Positions 42,426-50,997 of a DNA stretch of 64,000 nt are shown in pieces. Each line of letters starts with the position of its first letter. Position 1 is the first letter of the stretch. Position numbers and translations under genes: made by a program. The DNA lies in assembly GCF_023715465.1 (NCBI RefSeq), contig NZ_JAMBOE010000003.1, positions 248,001 through 312,000 on the forward strand, written 5' to 3'. This stretch comes from Paenibacillus macerans (GTDB taxonomy: Bacteria; Bacillota; Bacilli; Paenibacillales; Paenibacillaceae). The notes beneath the pieces were generated by a model that saw nothing but the letters and a program-made list of their open reading frames with translations, was not told the DNA's origin and made no database searches.

Positions 42426-42705
42426 AAAATATCCCTCCCAAGTGAGTTATTTTGCCGTCTCTCGTAGTCTCGTTAATATTCGGCAGACAGCAAGCACGCA
42501 ATCTTTGTTTTTCGACATCCCTCCTTTGGCGATTACCGCCGGGTTTTGTCATACCCGATCTGATAGAGTCTAGTATTGTTTAAATCTTCCAGTTTTAGAT
42601 TACCTTATTATGTAATATAATTCAATGTTATATATTACTTTGAAATCATTTCTATTTTTAAGAATTTCCCGGTTTGCTCTATTCCAACAGAATGTTATGC
42701 AATCT
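42426..42705. other. AT-rich upstream region of the GH74 gene with an inverted repeat
   Basis: There is no gene in this stretch. GTAATATAA (42612-42620) and TTATATATTAC (42628-42638) form an inverted repeat about 190 bp before the GH74 start, which could be a regulator site. The rest is AT-rich without a clear promoter. Confidence 0.4.
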
Positions 42706-42750
42706 AAAAAAGCTTGCTCTGTGCCATAACACTCGTCGCACAGAGCAAGC
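42706..42750 (-). terminator. Terminator of the first secreted ECF-regulon gene
   Basis: GCTTGCTCTGTGC and GCACAGAGCAAGC form a perfect 13-bp stem, followed on the minus strand by TTTTTT. It begins 13 bp after the stop codon. Confidence 0.88.
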
Positions 42751-42762
42751 CAATTAAGATGA

Positions 42763-43725
42763 TTATTTTACTTTTACGGTCATTTCCAGCTCTTTGATAT
42801 AGTTCTTAATGGTTTCACCGTTGCTGTCCTCTTTTGCTGTCCCGTTTGGCTCGAGTTCGTACTCGTAAGCTTTGACCGTGATCGACTTGGCGTCTTTACT
42901 AAAGGCGTCGGTCACAAAATCGTAATATATAACGCCATTGTTGTCATTATCGTCACTTCCGTGACCGAAAATCTTTTTAAGTTCTTTGCCTTGATCGTCC
43001 ACAAGCTCATAATTGATAGGAGAAGGCTTACCCTTTTCCAGCCCTCTTACGATCAGTTGAATTCGGGAGGAGCTGGAAGTCAGATTAAGTTTGCCCAGCG
43101 TGACGCTTAGTTTCCCGGATTTTTTGGTCAGATTTGGTTTCAAGGCCTTTCCCTTGGTTTTCTGCAAAGTCATATCCAGCGTATACGGTTTGTCTACGCC
43201 CTCCATGGTCACTTTTGCGGTAAGCTTGAACTTGTCCGGAAACGCTTTGAGATTGCCGCCAATCCAGGACGGATCGGTCATTCTAATGTCCAACATGTCC
43301 TTTGTGGAACCCTTTCCCTGAATGATCTGCGTTTTTTGGGCCATAGACTTTCCGCCGCCGTACTCGTGGGCGGGTTTACCGTCAATAAAGAGACCGAAGT
43401 CTTTAATTGCGCCTTTCTCATAAATATAATCCTGGGTCTTTTCATCATATTTTCCAGTTATTTCGCCGGTAAGCCCTTCGCCGCTCCGCTTCAGGGTAAT
43501 GCCGACATAGTTGCCGTCATAGATTGCTTGGGAAATCTCCAGCGTAATGCCTTGCTGGGTCACGCTTGGAGCTTTGGCCTTGGCCGCACTCAGCGTCCCG
43601 CCGCTTTTCGCCGCTGAAGCCGCTGCCGCCGTCGTCCCGGCCGCTTCCGCAGCCCCCCAGGCCGTACCGAGCAGCAGCGCGCCGGCCAGTGCCGCAGAGG
43701 ACATCACTTTATATGTTTTTTTCAT
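42763..43725 (-). CDS. Secreted DUF5643-like protein, paralogue of the anti-sigma ectodomain
   Basis: A 320-residue exported protein of unknown function. Signal peptide MKKTYKVMSSAALAGALLLG ends near AEA, followed by an Ala/Ser/Lys-rich linker. The body begins VTQQGITLEISQAIYDGNYV, then GITLKRSGEGLTGEITGKYD, and ends NYIKELEMTVKVK. These stretches line up with the extracytoplasmic part of the anti-sigma factor at 45140-46366 (THDGITLRIPQVVYDGIRLT and HYVKELEITVPV). It is preceded by the shared ECF promoter motif and followed by its own terminator. No enzyme motif is visible; a soluble ligand or decoy role is inference. Confidence 0.8.
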   Translation of the reverse strand: MKKTYKVMSSAALAGALLLGTAWGAAEAAGTTAAAASAAKSGGTLSAAKAKAPSVTQQGITLEISQAIYDGNYVGITLKRSGEGLTGEITGKYDEKTQDYIYEKGAIKDFGLFIDGKPAHEYGGGKSMAQKTQIIQGKGSTKDMLDIRMTDPSWIGGNLKAFPDKFKLTAKVTMEGVDKPYTLDMTLQKTKGKALKPNLTKKSGKLSVTLGKLNLTSSSSRIQLIVRGLEKGKPSPINYELVDDQGKELKKIFGHGSDDNDNNGVIYYDFVTDAFSKDAKSITVKAYEYELEPNGTAKEDSNGETIKNYIKELEMTVKVK

Positions 43726-43787
43726 TCAAAAAACCCCTCCATGAAATTTGATTTTCGAGAATTCCCTCTTCATTGAGCTCTCTATTG

Positions 43788-43819
43788 GATTAGATGGATA
43801 AGTACACCAAAACGTTATA
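43788..43819 (-). promoter_or_regulatory. ECF-type promoter P1
   Basis: On the minus strand TATAAC, a 17-bp spacer and CATCTAATC. Identical boxes and spacing recur before the second secreted gene and before the sigma gene itself. Confidence 0.8.
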
Positions 43820-43830
43820 TTTTGTGCGTG

Positions 43831-43865
43831 AAAAATTTAAAAGCCAGCAGCGCTTTGCTGCAGGC
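43831..43865 (-). terminator. Terminator of the second secreted ECF-regulon gene
   Basis: GCCAGCAGC and GCTGCAGGC pair with one mismatch and are followed on the minus strand by TTTTAAATTTTT. It overlaps the region just upstream of promoter P1. Confidence 0.6.
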
Positions 43866-43888
43866 CCGTCTGCTGCCGGATTTGACTT

Positions 43889-44884
43889 TTACTTAATATT
43901 AACCGCCATTTCCAGCTCTTTGATATAGTTCTTAATGAGTTTGCCGTTGCTGTCCGTTTTATAGATGCCGGGAGATGACGGATCGCCTGGATTATCGGGT
44001 ACGAAATCGGGCTCGAAAGCTCTGATTGTGATCGACTTAGCGTCTTTCCCCAGGGAACTGAGCACATAGTCAGTATACATATCGCCATTTTTGTTTTTCT
44101 CGTCGGTTCCTAAACCGGACTTTTGGTCCAGCAGGTTACCTTGATCATCTACAACTTCTTCATACAAGATGTGCGAATGCTCGCCTTTTTTCAACCCTTT
44201 CTCGATCAACTGAATTCGGGTGGAGGTCGATGTCGCATTAAGTTTGCTTAAGGTGACGCTGTAATCCCCACGTTTTTTCGTCAGATTCGGCTTTAGGGCT
44301 TGCAGATTATCCGCGTTTTTTTGCAATGAAAAATCAAAAGTATACGGCTGATCCACGCCCTCCAGGGTGACCTTCGCGGTTAACTTGAACTTGTCCGGGA
44401 AAGCCGGGGAAGTCATGCCATCGGTGCCGAACCAGGAAGGATCGACCATTTTAACTTCCACCGTATCCGGTGCGGAAGGCGGTCCCCAGCCGAGACTCGG
44501 TCTTTCTCCTAGGCCTCCCCCGCCGAACTCGTAGATGGATTTGCCGTCGATAAACATTTCAATGTTTTTAATCGCGCCTTTGGGCCGCTCGTATTCCTCG
44601 GTCGCTTCATTAAACTTCCCATCGGTAATGCCGCCGGTATACCCTGTGCCGCTCCGCTTCAGCGTAATACCGACATAGTTACCGTCATATATCGCTTTAG
44701 CCTCCAGCGTAATGCCGTTCTGGGTAACGCTGTCGGCTTTGGCCGCGGAAGCTTGCGCCGCGCTGCTCACTGCCGGCGCTTTGGCCTTTGCCGAACCGGC
44801 TGCTTCCACTGTTCCCCAAGCCGTTCCGCCGAGCAGCATCCCCATTAAAGCTGCGGTAGTCATCACTTTATATGCTTTTTTCAT
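43889..44884 (-). CDS. Second secreted DUF5643-like protein, paralogue of its neighbour
   Basis: A 331-residue exported protein. The signal peptide MKKAYKVMTTAALMGMLLGG matches that of the gene at 42763-43725, as do the body (VTQNGITLEAKAIYDGNYVG) and the C terminus (LIKNYIKELEMAVNIK). It contains an extra Pro/Gly-rich insert (DNPGDPSSPG) near the C terminus. GGAGG lies 7 nt before the ATG. Gene, upstream promoter and downstream hairpin are all duplicated relative to the neighbour, so the whole unit arose by tandem duplication. Function is unknown; co-regulation by the ECF sigma factor is inferred from the promoter motif. Confidence 0.8.
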   Translation of the reverse strand: MKKAYKVMTTAALMGMLLGGTAWGTVEAAGSAKAKAPAVSSAAQASAAKADSVTQNGITLEAKAIYDGNYVGITLKRSGTGYTGGITDGKFNEATEEYERPKGAIKNIEMFIDGKSIYEFGGGGLGERPSLGWGPPSAPDTVEVKMVDPSWFGTDGMTSPAFPDKFKLTAKVTLEGVDQPYTFDFSLQKNADNLQALKPNLTKKRGDYSVTLSKLNATSTSTRIQLIEKGLKKGEHSHILYEEVVDDQGNLLDQKSGLGTDEKNKNGDMYTDYVLSSLGKDAKSITIRAFEPDFVPDNPGDPSSPGIYKTDSNGKLIKNYIKELEMAVNIK

Positions 44885-44965
44885 TGAAAGTCCTCCATAA
44901 AAAATTGATTTTCGAGAATTCCCTTTTTATGTCCTGGACAAATTTCTTTTCTTGAGCGCTCTATA

Positions 44966-44997
44966 GATTAGATGGATAAGTAAAACAAAACGTTATA
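44966..44997 (-). promoter_or_regulatory. ECF-type promoter P2
   Basis: On the minus strand TATAAC-17 bp-CATCTAATC, with the spacer largely conserved relative to P1. It lies about 80 bp before the second secreted gene. Confidence 0.8.
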
Positions 44998-45007
44998 TTC
45001 TGAGCGC

Positions 45008-45044
45008 AAAAAATTGTAAAAGCCTGCAACGCTTTGCTGCAGGC
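45008..45044 (-). terminator. Terminator downstream of the sigma/anti-sigma operon
   Basis: GCCTGCA and TGCAGGC form a stem followed on the minus strand by TTTTACAATTTTTT. It lies beyond the gene fragment at 45066-45137. Confidence 0.65.
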
Positions 45045-45065
45045 CGCCCATTACCGGTTTTGCTT

Positions 45066-45137
45066 TTACTTGACCACAACGGTGAGTTCGAGCTCTTTGA
45101 TATAGTTCTTAATCATTTCGCCGTTGCCTTTTCCCTG
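45066..45137 (-). pseudogene. C-terminal fragment of a third secreted DUF5643-like paralogue
   Basis: The frame starting right after the anti-sigma stop codon encodes 23 residues ending NYIKELELTVVVK and a stop. This nearly repeats the C termini of the two secreted paralogues. It has no start codon or ribosome-binding site and is in a different frame from the anti-sigma gene. It is best read as the relic of a third copy lost by recombination among the tandem duplicates. Confidence 0.75.
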
Positions 45138-45139
45138 GG

Positions 45140-46366
45140 TTAATTCTGATTGCCGTACAGTTTTTCCAAACCCGCCCGGTTTACCGGAACGGTAATCTCC
45201 AGTTCCTTCACGTAATGCTTAACCATCTTTCCGTTGCTGTCGACTTTATATGCTCCCGATTCCCCCGGCTTGGTCGACGGGTCGGCATATTCAGGCTGAA
45301 ACGGTTTAAGCGTAATCGTATCCGGAACCTCCTCCAGCCGGTCAAACAGCATTTCACTCCGCATGTGCATTTGTCCATTATCGAAGTAGATTCCTATGCC
45401 ACCTATCAATTCCAAATTCCTGCCTTGGTCGTCACACAGGTCGAACAGTAAATTATTCCTAAGCGGTCTACTTGCTTTATCGTCTACATTGATGTCGAAA
45501 ACCACCTTCGTCGTAATCGGCGTATATTGGATTTGCTCAAGCGTAAGCGTAATCCCGTTCCACTCTCTCGTTTCTCCAAAGGTTTCAACGAGACGATCCG
45601 TGTTTTTGCGAACGGGCAGTTCGAAAACGAACGGCTCCTCAACGCCCTCCAGCCAAAATTTGGCCGTCAGCACAAAACGATCGGGAAGAAGCTGTGACGA
45701 ATCGCCCGTTTCCGAAATGGCTGACAACTCGTACAGCGCCGCATTGGGATCGGCTGTCGGCCCTCCTTTTGAACTAAATTTATGATTTTTAGAATTATAA
45801 GTTGGTTTGCCGTCGATCAGCATATCCCAATCGCGTACAGCCCCTCTTGGGTAAATCGCATCCCTCTCCCGGCCTTCACCTACGAACTTGTGGTCCAGGA
45901 TTCCCCCGGTAAAACCTTCTCCTTCGCGCTTGACAGCCAAGGTTAGGCGAATGCCGTCATAAACAACCTGGGGGATCCGAAGGGTAATTCCATCATGGGT
46001 GACGCTTGCGTCCGTTTCCTCGGCCAGTCCGCGCTCCTCTGCCGTCTGCAGCCCCAGATCGCCGGCCAATTTGAAGATGCCGCCAAGGATAGGGACATTT
46101 TTGAGCGATTCGGCCAGCGCCGGCGACACCATGGCACTGCCCAGCCCGATCGTCAAGACGGCGATTGCGGCGGCGGCTGCCACCCCCACTTTAAAAGCCC
46201 TAGAGAAGCGGGATTTTCGGCCGCTTCGGGTCTGCATCGGAAGATCGGCCAAGGAAGCGTAGACTTCATCCTGGCGGCGGCGAATAATATCAGGAACCTC
46301 GCTGACCTCGGTCATCCGTTCCTTGCCGATGTCGCGAAGCGTTTTTTCAAGGTCATGCGTTTCCAT
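45140..46366 (-). CDS. Anti-sigma factor, DUF4179/DUF5643-type membrane protein
   Basis: A 408-residue single-pass membrane protein. The cytoplasmic N terminus (~60 residues, METHDLEKTLRDIGKERMTE) would bind the sigma factor. A membrane helix follows (about 60-80, VGVAAAAAIAVLTIGLGSAM), then a conserved NVPILGGIFKLAGDLGLQTA segment. The ectodomain begins VTHDGITLRIPQVVYDGIRL and is shared with the two secreted proteins downstream. Its start overlaps the sigma gene end by 14 bp, indicating coupling. Anti-sigma function is inferred from this arrangement and family. Confidence 0.85.
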   Translation of the reverse strand: METHDLEKTLRDIGKERMTEVSEVPDIIRRRQDEVYASLADLPMQTRSGRKSRFSRAFKVGVAAAAAIAVLTIGLGSAMVSPALAESLKNVPILGGIFKLAGDLGLQTAEERGLAEETDASVTHDGITLRIPQVVYDGIRLTLAVKREGEGFTGGILDHKFVGEGRERDAIYPRGAVRDWDMLIDGKPTYNSKNHKFSSKGGPTADPNAALYELSAISETGDSSQLLPDRFVLTAKFWLEGVEEPFVFELPVRKNTDRLVETFGETREWNGITLTLEQIQYTPITTKVVFDINVDDKASRPLRNNLLFDLCDDQGRNLELIGGIGIYFDNGQMHMRSEMLFDRLEEVPDTITLKPFQPEYADPSTKPGESGAYKVDSNGKMVKHYVKELEITVPVNRAGLEKLYGNQN

Positions 46367-46910
46367 AAGCCAACTCCTCCTTCCCTATTTGCTTAACCTT
46401 GTCGGCCAATATTCCTCTGGCCCTATGCAGGCGAGCCCGGACAGCTCCCTCCGAAATTTCCAGCACACTCGCGACCTCTTTGATCGGCAAATCCTGATAA
46501 TAAAAAAGATGGATAACGATCCTTAAAGTTTCATCCAGGTTTTCCACCGCCTCGCGGAGATCCTGCTTGCGGTTCTCTTCATACTCCCCGGTAAACCGCA
46601 CCTCTCCCGCCGGTTCCGGCAGCTCCGCCATCACGACGGTTCTACTGCGCATGCGTAATAATTGATTACATTCATTGATTAAAATCCGAATTACCCAGGT
46701 TTTAAAATATTTCGGCTGCCGCAATGCCGACAATGATTTATACGCTTTAAGCGTTGTTTCCTGAAATGCGTCCGCACAATCTTCGTCACGTCTCACAATG
46801 GACTTCGCCAAGCCGTACAGTTCGGGTTCCAGCCTCCGGAACAGCCGGATAAACGCCTCACGATCCCCCTGCTGCGCGCGCTTAACTTCCAGTACCATAT
46901 CTTGTTGCAC
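46353..46910 (-). CDS. ECF-family RNA polymerase sigma factor
   Basis: A 185-residue extracytoplasmic-function sigma factor. Region 2 runs from about EAFIRLFRRLEPELYGLAKS to YFKTWVIRILINECNQLLR, including DAFQETTLKAYKSLSAL. Region 4 is LDETLRIVIHLFYYQDLPIK then EVASVLEISEGAVRARLHRA. The GTG at 46910 is taken as start because AAGGAG lies 9 nt upstream; the TTG at 46919 abuts the site. The promoter motif just upstream is shared with both secreted-protein genes, so it probably controls itself and them. It resembles the SigV/SigW type, but the inducing stress is unknown. Confidence 0.92.
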   Translation of the reverse strand: MQQDMVLEVKRAQQGDREAFIRLFRRLEPELYGLAKSIVRRDEDCADAFQETTLKAYKSLSALRQPKYFKTWVIRILINECNQLLRMRSRTVVMAELPEPAGEVRFTGEYEENRKQDLREAVENLDETLRIVIHLFYYQDLPIKEVASVLEISEGAVRARLHRARGILADKVKQIGKEELAYGNA

Positions 46911-46942
46911 GAATTTCAACTCCTTTTGAGGGCCCTCTGCAA

Positions 46943-46974
46943 GATTAGATGGGCCAGCCTCTGAAAATGTTATA
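46943..46974 (-). promoter_or_regulatory. ECF-type autoregulatory promoter P3
   Basis: On the minus strand TATAAC-17 bp-CATCTAATC, identical boxes and spacing to P1 and P2 with an unrelated spacer. It lies about 33 bp before the sigma gene start. Confidence 0.8.
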
Positions 46975-47024
46975 TCTACTTCAAAAAAAGTTCAACGTTC
47001 GTTTAGACGCTAGCCCCAATTAGA

Positions 47025-47038
47025 GTGATTACAATCAC
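47025..47038 (+). promoter_or_regulatory. Crp/Fnr-type site before the hybrid-cluster protein gene
   Basis: GTGATTACAATCAC has the GTGA-N6-TCAC form of Crp/Fnr boxes. Its centre lies about 32 bp upstream of a TATTCT (47061-47066), a class II activator position, fitting anaerobic induction. Confidence 0.5.
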
Positions 47039-47108
47039 CCGGCTGCGGCCGTTCCGGCGGTATTCTTCTGTATATCCGTTAAATTCTCCCAAAGGAGGTT
47101 ATTTTGAA

Positions 47109-48794
47109 ATGAACCAAACAGCTTCGAATCCGGACATTTCGACGCCGTCCATGTTTTGTTTTCAATGCCAGGAGTCGGCCGGCGGGACCGGCTGCACGAT
47201 CAAGGGCGTCTGCGGCAAACCGCATGACGTGGCCAACCTGCAGGATTTGCTCATCTATGTGCTGAAAGGCATTTCCTTTTTCTCCGTGGGGACCGAGCTC
47301 CCCGAAGCTTTAGACCGGCGTGCATCGGTCTTTATTATGGATTCACTGTTCGCCACGATTACGAACGCCAATTTTGACCGCGACGTGTTCGTCGCCAAAA
47401 TCCGCGAAGCGCTTGCTTTGCGCGCCGAAGTAAGACGCCACTGGGAGGAACAGCGTACAGGCGCTGCGGCGGAGCTACCCGATGCGGCGGTTTGGCAGGC
47501 GGACGACGAAGCGGCGTTTGACGCCAAAGCTACGTTTGTCGGTGTGCTCGCCACTGCCGATCCGGACATTCGCTCTTTGCGCGAGTTGCTCACCTACGGT
47601 CTCAAAGGGATGGCCGCCTATACGTATCACGCCCTTCAATTGGACCATTCCAACCCGCAAATCGACTTGTTTATGCGCCGGGCGCTGGCCGCTACTTTGG
47701 ACGATTCCTTAACGGCGGACGACCTCGTCGGTTTGGTGATGGAAGCGGGCAAGTATGGCGTGGAGGCCATGTCCCTGCTTGATGAGGCCAATACCGGCAC
47801 CTACGGCCACCCCGAAGTGACCAAAGTCAATATCGGCGTGCGGAACCGGCCGGGTATTCTGATCAGCGGCCACGATTTGAAAGACCTGGAGGAACTGCTG
47901 CGGCAAACCGAAGGCACCGGCGTGGACGTGTACACCCACAGTGAAATGCTGCCGGCCCATTACTATCCGGCCTTTAAGAAATACGAGCATTTTGTCGGCA
48001 ACTACGGCAATGCTTGGTGGCTGCAAACTACGGAATTCGCCGCGTTCAATGGGCCGATTCTGATGACCACCAACTGTATCGTACCGCCGAAGGCAAGCTA
48101 CAAGGACCGCATGTATACGACCGGCAACACCGGCTTTTCCGGCGTGCGGCATATCCCGGAAGGTCCGGACGGCCAGCCGAAGGATTTTTCGGAAATCATC
48201 GCGCACGCCAAACGCTGCGAAGCTCCGACCGAACTGGAGAGCGGCGAAATTGTCGGCGGTTTTGCCCACCATACCGTGACCAGCATCGCCGACCAAGTGG
48301 TGGAAGCCGTCAAAACCGGCGCGATCAAAAGATTTTTCGTGATGGCCGGCTGCGACGGACGGATGAAATCGCGTTCTTACTACACGGACTTTGCCCGGGA
48401 GCTTCCCCGCGATACGGTCATTCTGACCGCAGGCTGCGCCAAATATAAATACAACAAGCTCGATTTGGGCGAGATCGGCGGCATTCCCCGCGTATTGGAC
48501 GCCGGTCAATGCAACGACTCCTATTCGCTGGCCGTTATCGCGCTGAAATTAAAGGAAATTTTCGGCCTGGAAGATATCAACGACTTGCCGATTTCCTACA
48601 ACATCGCCTGGTATGAACAGAAGGCGGTTATCGTCCTGCTGGCCCTGCTGTACCTCGGGGTCAAAAACATCCACCTGGGGCCAACGCTGCCCGCATTCCT
48701 GTCACCGAACGTCGCCAAAATATTAATCGAAAATTTCGGTATCGGCGGCATTACGAGCGTGGAAGAGGACATGAAGATGTTCCTTGGGGCGTAA
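47109..48794 (+). CDS. hcp: Hybrid-cluster protein (hydroxylamine / NO reductase)
   Basis: A 561-residue cytoplasmic Fe-S protein. The N-terminal cluster ligands form Cys-x2-Cys-x8-Cys-x5-Cys ([19 protein letters not shown]), the pattern of the [4Fe-4S] class. Hybrid-cluster ligands are visible in GILISGHDL (His), [25 protein letters not shown] and [10 protein letters not shown]. It reduces hydroxylamine or NO during nitrosative stress. The ATG at 47109 follows AAAGGAGG; the longer frame starts inside the regulatory region. It is monocistronic with its own terminator. A flavodiiron protein 13 kb away would act on the same stress. Confidence 0.95.
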   Translation: MNQTASNPDISTPSMFCFQCQESAGGTGCTIKGVCGKPHDVANLQDLLIYVLKGISFFSVGTELPEALDRRASVFIMDSLFATITNANFDRDVFVAKIREALALRAEVRRHWEEQRTGAAAELPDAAVWQADDEAAFDAKATFVGVLATADPDIRSLRELLTYGLKGMAAYTYHALQLDHSNPQIDLFMRRALAATLDDSLTADDLVGLVMEAGKYGVEAMSLLDEANTGTYGHPEVTKVNIGVRNRPGILISGHDLKDLEELLRQTEGTGVDVYTHSEMLPAHYYPAFKKYEHFVGNYGNAWWLQTTEFAAFNGPILMTTNCIVPPKASYKDRMYTTGNTGFSGVRHIPEGPDGQPKDFSEIIAHAKRCEAPTELESGEIVGGFAHHTVTSIADQVVEAVKTGAIKRFFVMAGCDGRMKSRSYYTDFARELPRDTVILTAGCAKYKYNKLDLGEIGGIPRVLDAGQCNDSYSLAVIALKLKEIFGLEDINDLPISYNIAWYEQKAVIVLLALLYLGVKNIHLGPTLPAFLSPNVAKILIENFGIGGITSVEEDMKMFLGA

Positions 48795-48805
48795 GGTATT
48801 ATGAG

Positions 48806-48833
48806 AAAGACCTGACCGGCGGTCAGGTCTTTT
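48806..48833 (+). terminator. Terminator of hcp
   Basis: AAAGACCTGACC and GGTCAGGTCTTT form a perfect stem with a GGC loop, followed by TGTTT. Confidence 0.85.
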
Positions 48834-48863
48834 GTTTATACAACTTGGGGCGCGACTCCCGCG

Positions 48864-49047
48864 AAATGCAAAAGTGCAGGCGATTTTCGTCGAAATTCCT
48901 CGAAACAGGCTCGGCAAATGCAAATGTGCAGTTCACTTCCGCTCTAAAGATACTTTTTTATCAAATTGTCCCAAATCAGATGTACTTTTGCATTTCAACC
49001 GCTCCAAAATGGCATCTGCTAGGAAAATCAAATGCACTTTTGCATTT
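48864..49047. repeat. Four-palindrome intergenic element B
   Basis: AAATGCAAAAGTGCA (48864), AAATGCAAATGTGCA (48916), then inverted TGTACTTTTGCATTT (48981) and TGCACTTTTGCATTT (49033). Each holds the palindrome TGCA-N4-TGCA, with centres 52, 62 and 52 bp apart. It lies between the convergent hcp and ABC-F genes. The remaining sequence to 49216 shows nothing recognisable. Confidence 0.8.
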
Positions 49048-49216
49048 GATCCCGCGTGGCCGCCGGTTCAGGATACATCATCCAGATAGAACGCGAGCCC
49101 GGGAGCTTTTGCTTCCCGCCGCCCGCGTTTTGGGGCTGAACTTTCAGATGGCGAAATCCGCACATAACCTCGTCCCTGCCCTGATCGTCTAACGGTTCCA
49201 TAGTTTGATGCGTGGT

Positions 49217-50743
49217 TTATCCCAAACTAATGACCTTGTCCGCCCACTCCCGGTAAAATCGCTCCTCATGGGACACGAGGATGATACTGCCCTGAAATTG
49301 CCGCAAAGCCTCCTGCAAAGCCATTTTCGTTTCCGCATCCAGATGGTTCGTCGGTTCGTCCAGGATCAGAAAATTGCAAGGCGAAAGTATCAGGCCGCAC
49401 AATTTGACTTTGGATTGCTCGCCGCCGCTCAAAGTGCGGATTTCCTGGGTAACCAAATCGTCTTTCACACCACACAACGCCAGGTAACGGCGGATTTCTT
49501 TCGTCCCGAGGCCGGGATACCGTTCCGCGATGATTTGCAGCGGGGTAAGCGCGCCGTTGTCCCATTTCAAATCCTGTTCGAAATACCCGACTTTGGCCTG
49601 CTCCGAAAACCGGAATCGCCCGGAAATGGCGGCAAGCCGCCCGACCAGCGTATTCAGCAGCGTCGATTTCCCGATCCCGTTGAAACCGGTAATCACAAGC
49701 TTTTGTCCCCCCATTACGGAAAAATGGATTTTCGGCAACAGCGGGGCGCCATACCCGACTTCAAGATCGCTGACTTTAAGCGAGGTTTGCGCGGACAGCG
49801 GGAGCTCGCGGAAGCGGATCGACGGCTTATGGGTAAACGCCGGCGGAGCCAGCTTTTCCATCCGTTCGAGCTGCTTCCTGCGCCCCTGGGCGATTCTGGA
49901 GTTGACGCCGGCGATATTCCGGCGGATGTACTCCTCCGTCTTTTCGATCTTTTTCTGCTGGGCGTGATACCGGCGCACGTAATCTTCTCGCAGATGCTCT
50001 TTTTGCCGCAGGAAGTCGGAGTATTTGCCGTAATATTTTTTGATCGTCCCGAACTCGATGTCACAAATACAGGTAGTCACCTTCTCCAGAAACTCGAAGT
50101 CATGGGACACGACGATAAAAGCACCGGCAAAATCCGCCAGATAACCAGCCAGCCACGCGACATGCTCCTTATCCAGAAAATTCGTCGGTTCATCCAGCAG
50201 CAAGACGTGCGGTTTTTCAATTAAAAGTTTGGCCAATATCACCTTCGCCCGCTGTCCTCCGCTTAACTCCCCGATTTGGCGCTGCATACCGATGGCGTCG
50301 ATGCCAAGTCCCGAAGCGACCTTCAAAATCTGGCTGTCGACCTGGTAAAAATCCCGCGCTTCCAGCTTCTCCTGATATTCCGCAGCCTGGAGCAGCATGG
50401 CGCTATCCCCGGTCGCCGCGCTTTCCTCGTATAGCCGGTTCATACGGCGCTCCATCTCGAACAAATCGGCATACGCCGTCTTCAGATATTCGGCAATCGT
50501 ATCGTTTCCGTCGATTTCGGCATATTGATCCAAATGTCCGATCTGAATCTGCGACTGCCACTTGACGCTGCCATGATCCGGAATGATTTCGCCCAGCAAG
50601 ACGCGGATCAGCGTGCTTTTTCCCGCCCCGTTTTGGCCAACGATTCCCATGTGTTCGCCCTTGTATAATTCAAAGGATGCATTGTCGTACAACTTTTTAT
50701 CTCCAAAGCTATGCAGTAGGTTTTCAACTTGAAGTAAGCTCAT
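49217..50743 (-). CDS. ABC-F family ATPase (ribosome protection type)
   Basis: A 508-residue protein with two ABC ATPase domains and no membrane segments. Domain 1 has Walker A GQNGAGKST, signature LSGGQRAKVILAK and Walker B VLLLDEPTNFLD. Domain 2 has GFNGIGKST, LSGGEQSKVKLCG and LILDEPTNHLD. The interdomain linker (HAQQKKIEKTEEYIRRNIAG) would reach into the ribosome. Such proteins dislodge antibiotics from ribosomes or act in translation. The start at 50743 has GAGG 7 nt upstream. A 350-nt leader with a small ORF and an attenuator-like terminator precedes it, supporting antibiotic-inducible resistance. The drug class cannot be read from sequence. Confidence 0.88.
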   Translation of the reverse strand: MSLLQVENLLHSFGDKKLYDNASFELYKGEHMGIVGQNGAGKSTLIRVLLGEIIPDHGSVKWQSQIQIGHLDQYAEIDGNDTIAEYLKTAYADLFEMERRMNRLYEESAATGDSAMLLQAAEYQEKLEARDFYQVDSQILKVASGLGIDAIGMQRQIGELSGGQRAKVILAKLLIEKPHVLLLDEPTNFLDKEHVAWLAGYLADFAGAFIVVSHDFEFLEKVTTCICDIEFGTIKKYYGKYSDFLRQKEHLREDYVRRYHAQQKKIEKTEEYIRRNIAGVNSRIAQGRRKQLERMEKLAPPAFTHKPSIRFRELPLSAQTSLKVSDLEVGYGAPLLPKIHFSVMGGQKLVITGFNGIGKSTLLNTLVGRLAAISGRFRFSEQAKVGYFEQDLKWDNGALTPLQIIAERYPGLGTKEIRRYLALCGVKDDLVTQEIRTLSGGEQSKVKLCGLILSPCNFLILDEPTNHLDAETKMALQEALRQFQGSIILVSHEERFYREWADKVISLG

Positions 50744-50770
50744 TCCGGTTCCTCTTTTCTTAATGGTAAA

Positions 50771-50815
50771 AATAAAAAAAGCAGAGAGCGGCGTTTTTAG
50801 ACGCCGGCCCTCTGC
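50771..50815 (-). promoter_or_regulatory. Attenuator terminator in the ABC-F leader
   Basis: On the minus strand GCAGAGGGCCGGCGT pairs with ACGCCGCTCTCTGC, followed by TTTTTTTATTTTT. It sits only ~28 bp before the ABC-F start codon, so read-through must be controlled. Confidence 0.75.
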
Positions 50816-50834
50816 TTGATGATTAAGGCGCAAG

Positions 50835-50897
50835 TCAGTCGAACGGTATAACGTACGGTGAACTCGCTGCCAAATGCAAAAGGCCATCGACAAGCAT
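50835..50897 (-). other. Small 20-codon leader ORF overlapping a leader hairpin
   Basis: ATG to TGA encodes MLVDGLLHLAASSPYVIPFD. It overlaps the stem GGCCATCGACAA / TTGTCGACGGCC (50882-50908). Its ribosome-binding site is weak (AAGGGC), so translation is uncertain. Confidence 0.3.
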
Positions 50898-50997
50898 TGT
50901 CGACGGCCCTTACTCTCGGCCAATGGTCACACTTAAAAAAGCATAGTAAAGCTACACTTTTTAAAAAAGACCATTCAGCCGATGAATATAGGAAGCT

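Noticed and set aside
48830-49192. Short ORFs in the gap between hcp and the ABC-F gene
   Set aside because: They are made largely of element B sequence and lack start signals.
50744-50923. A 60-residue extension of the ABC-F protein
   Set aside because: It reads through the attenuator hairpin; the ATG at 50743 starts the conserved domain and has GAGG upstream.
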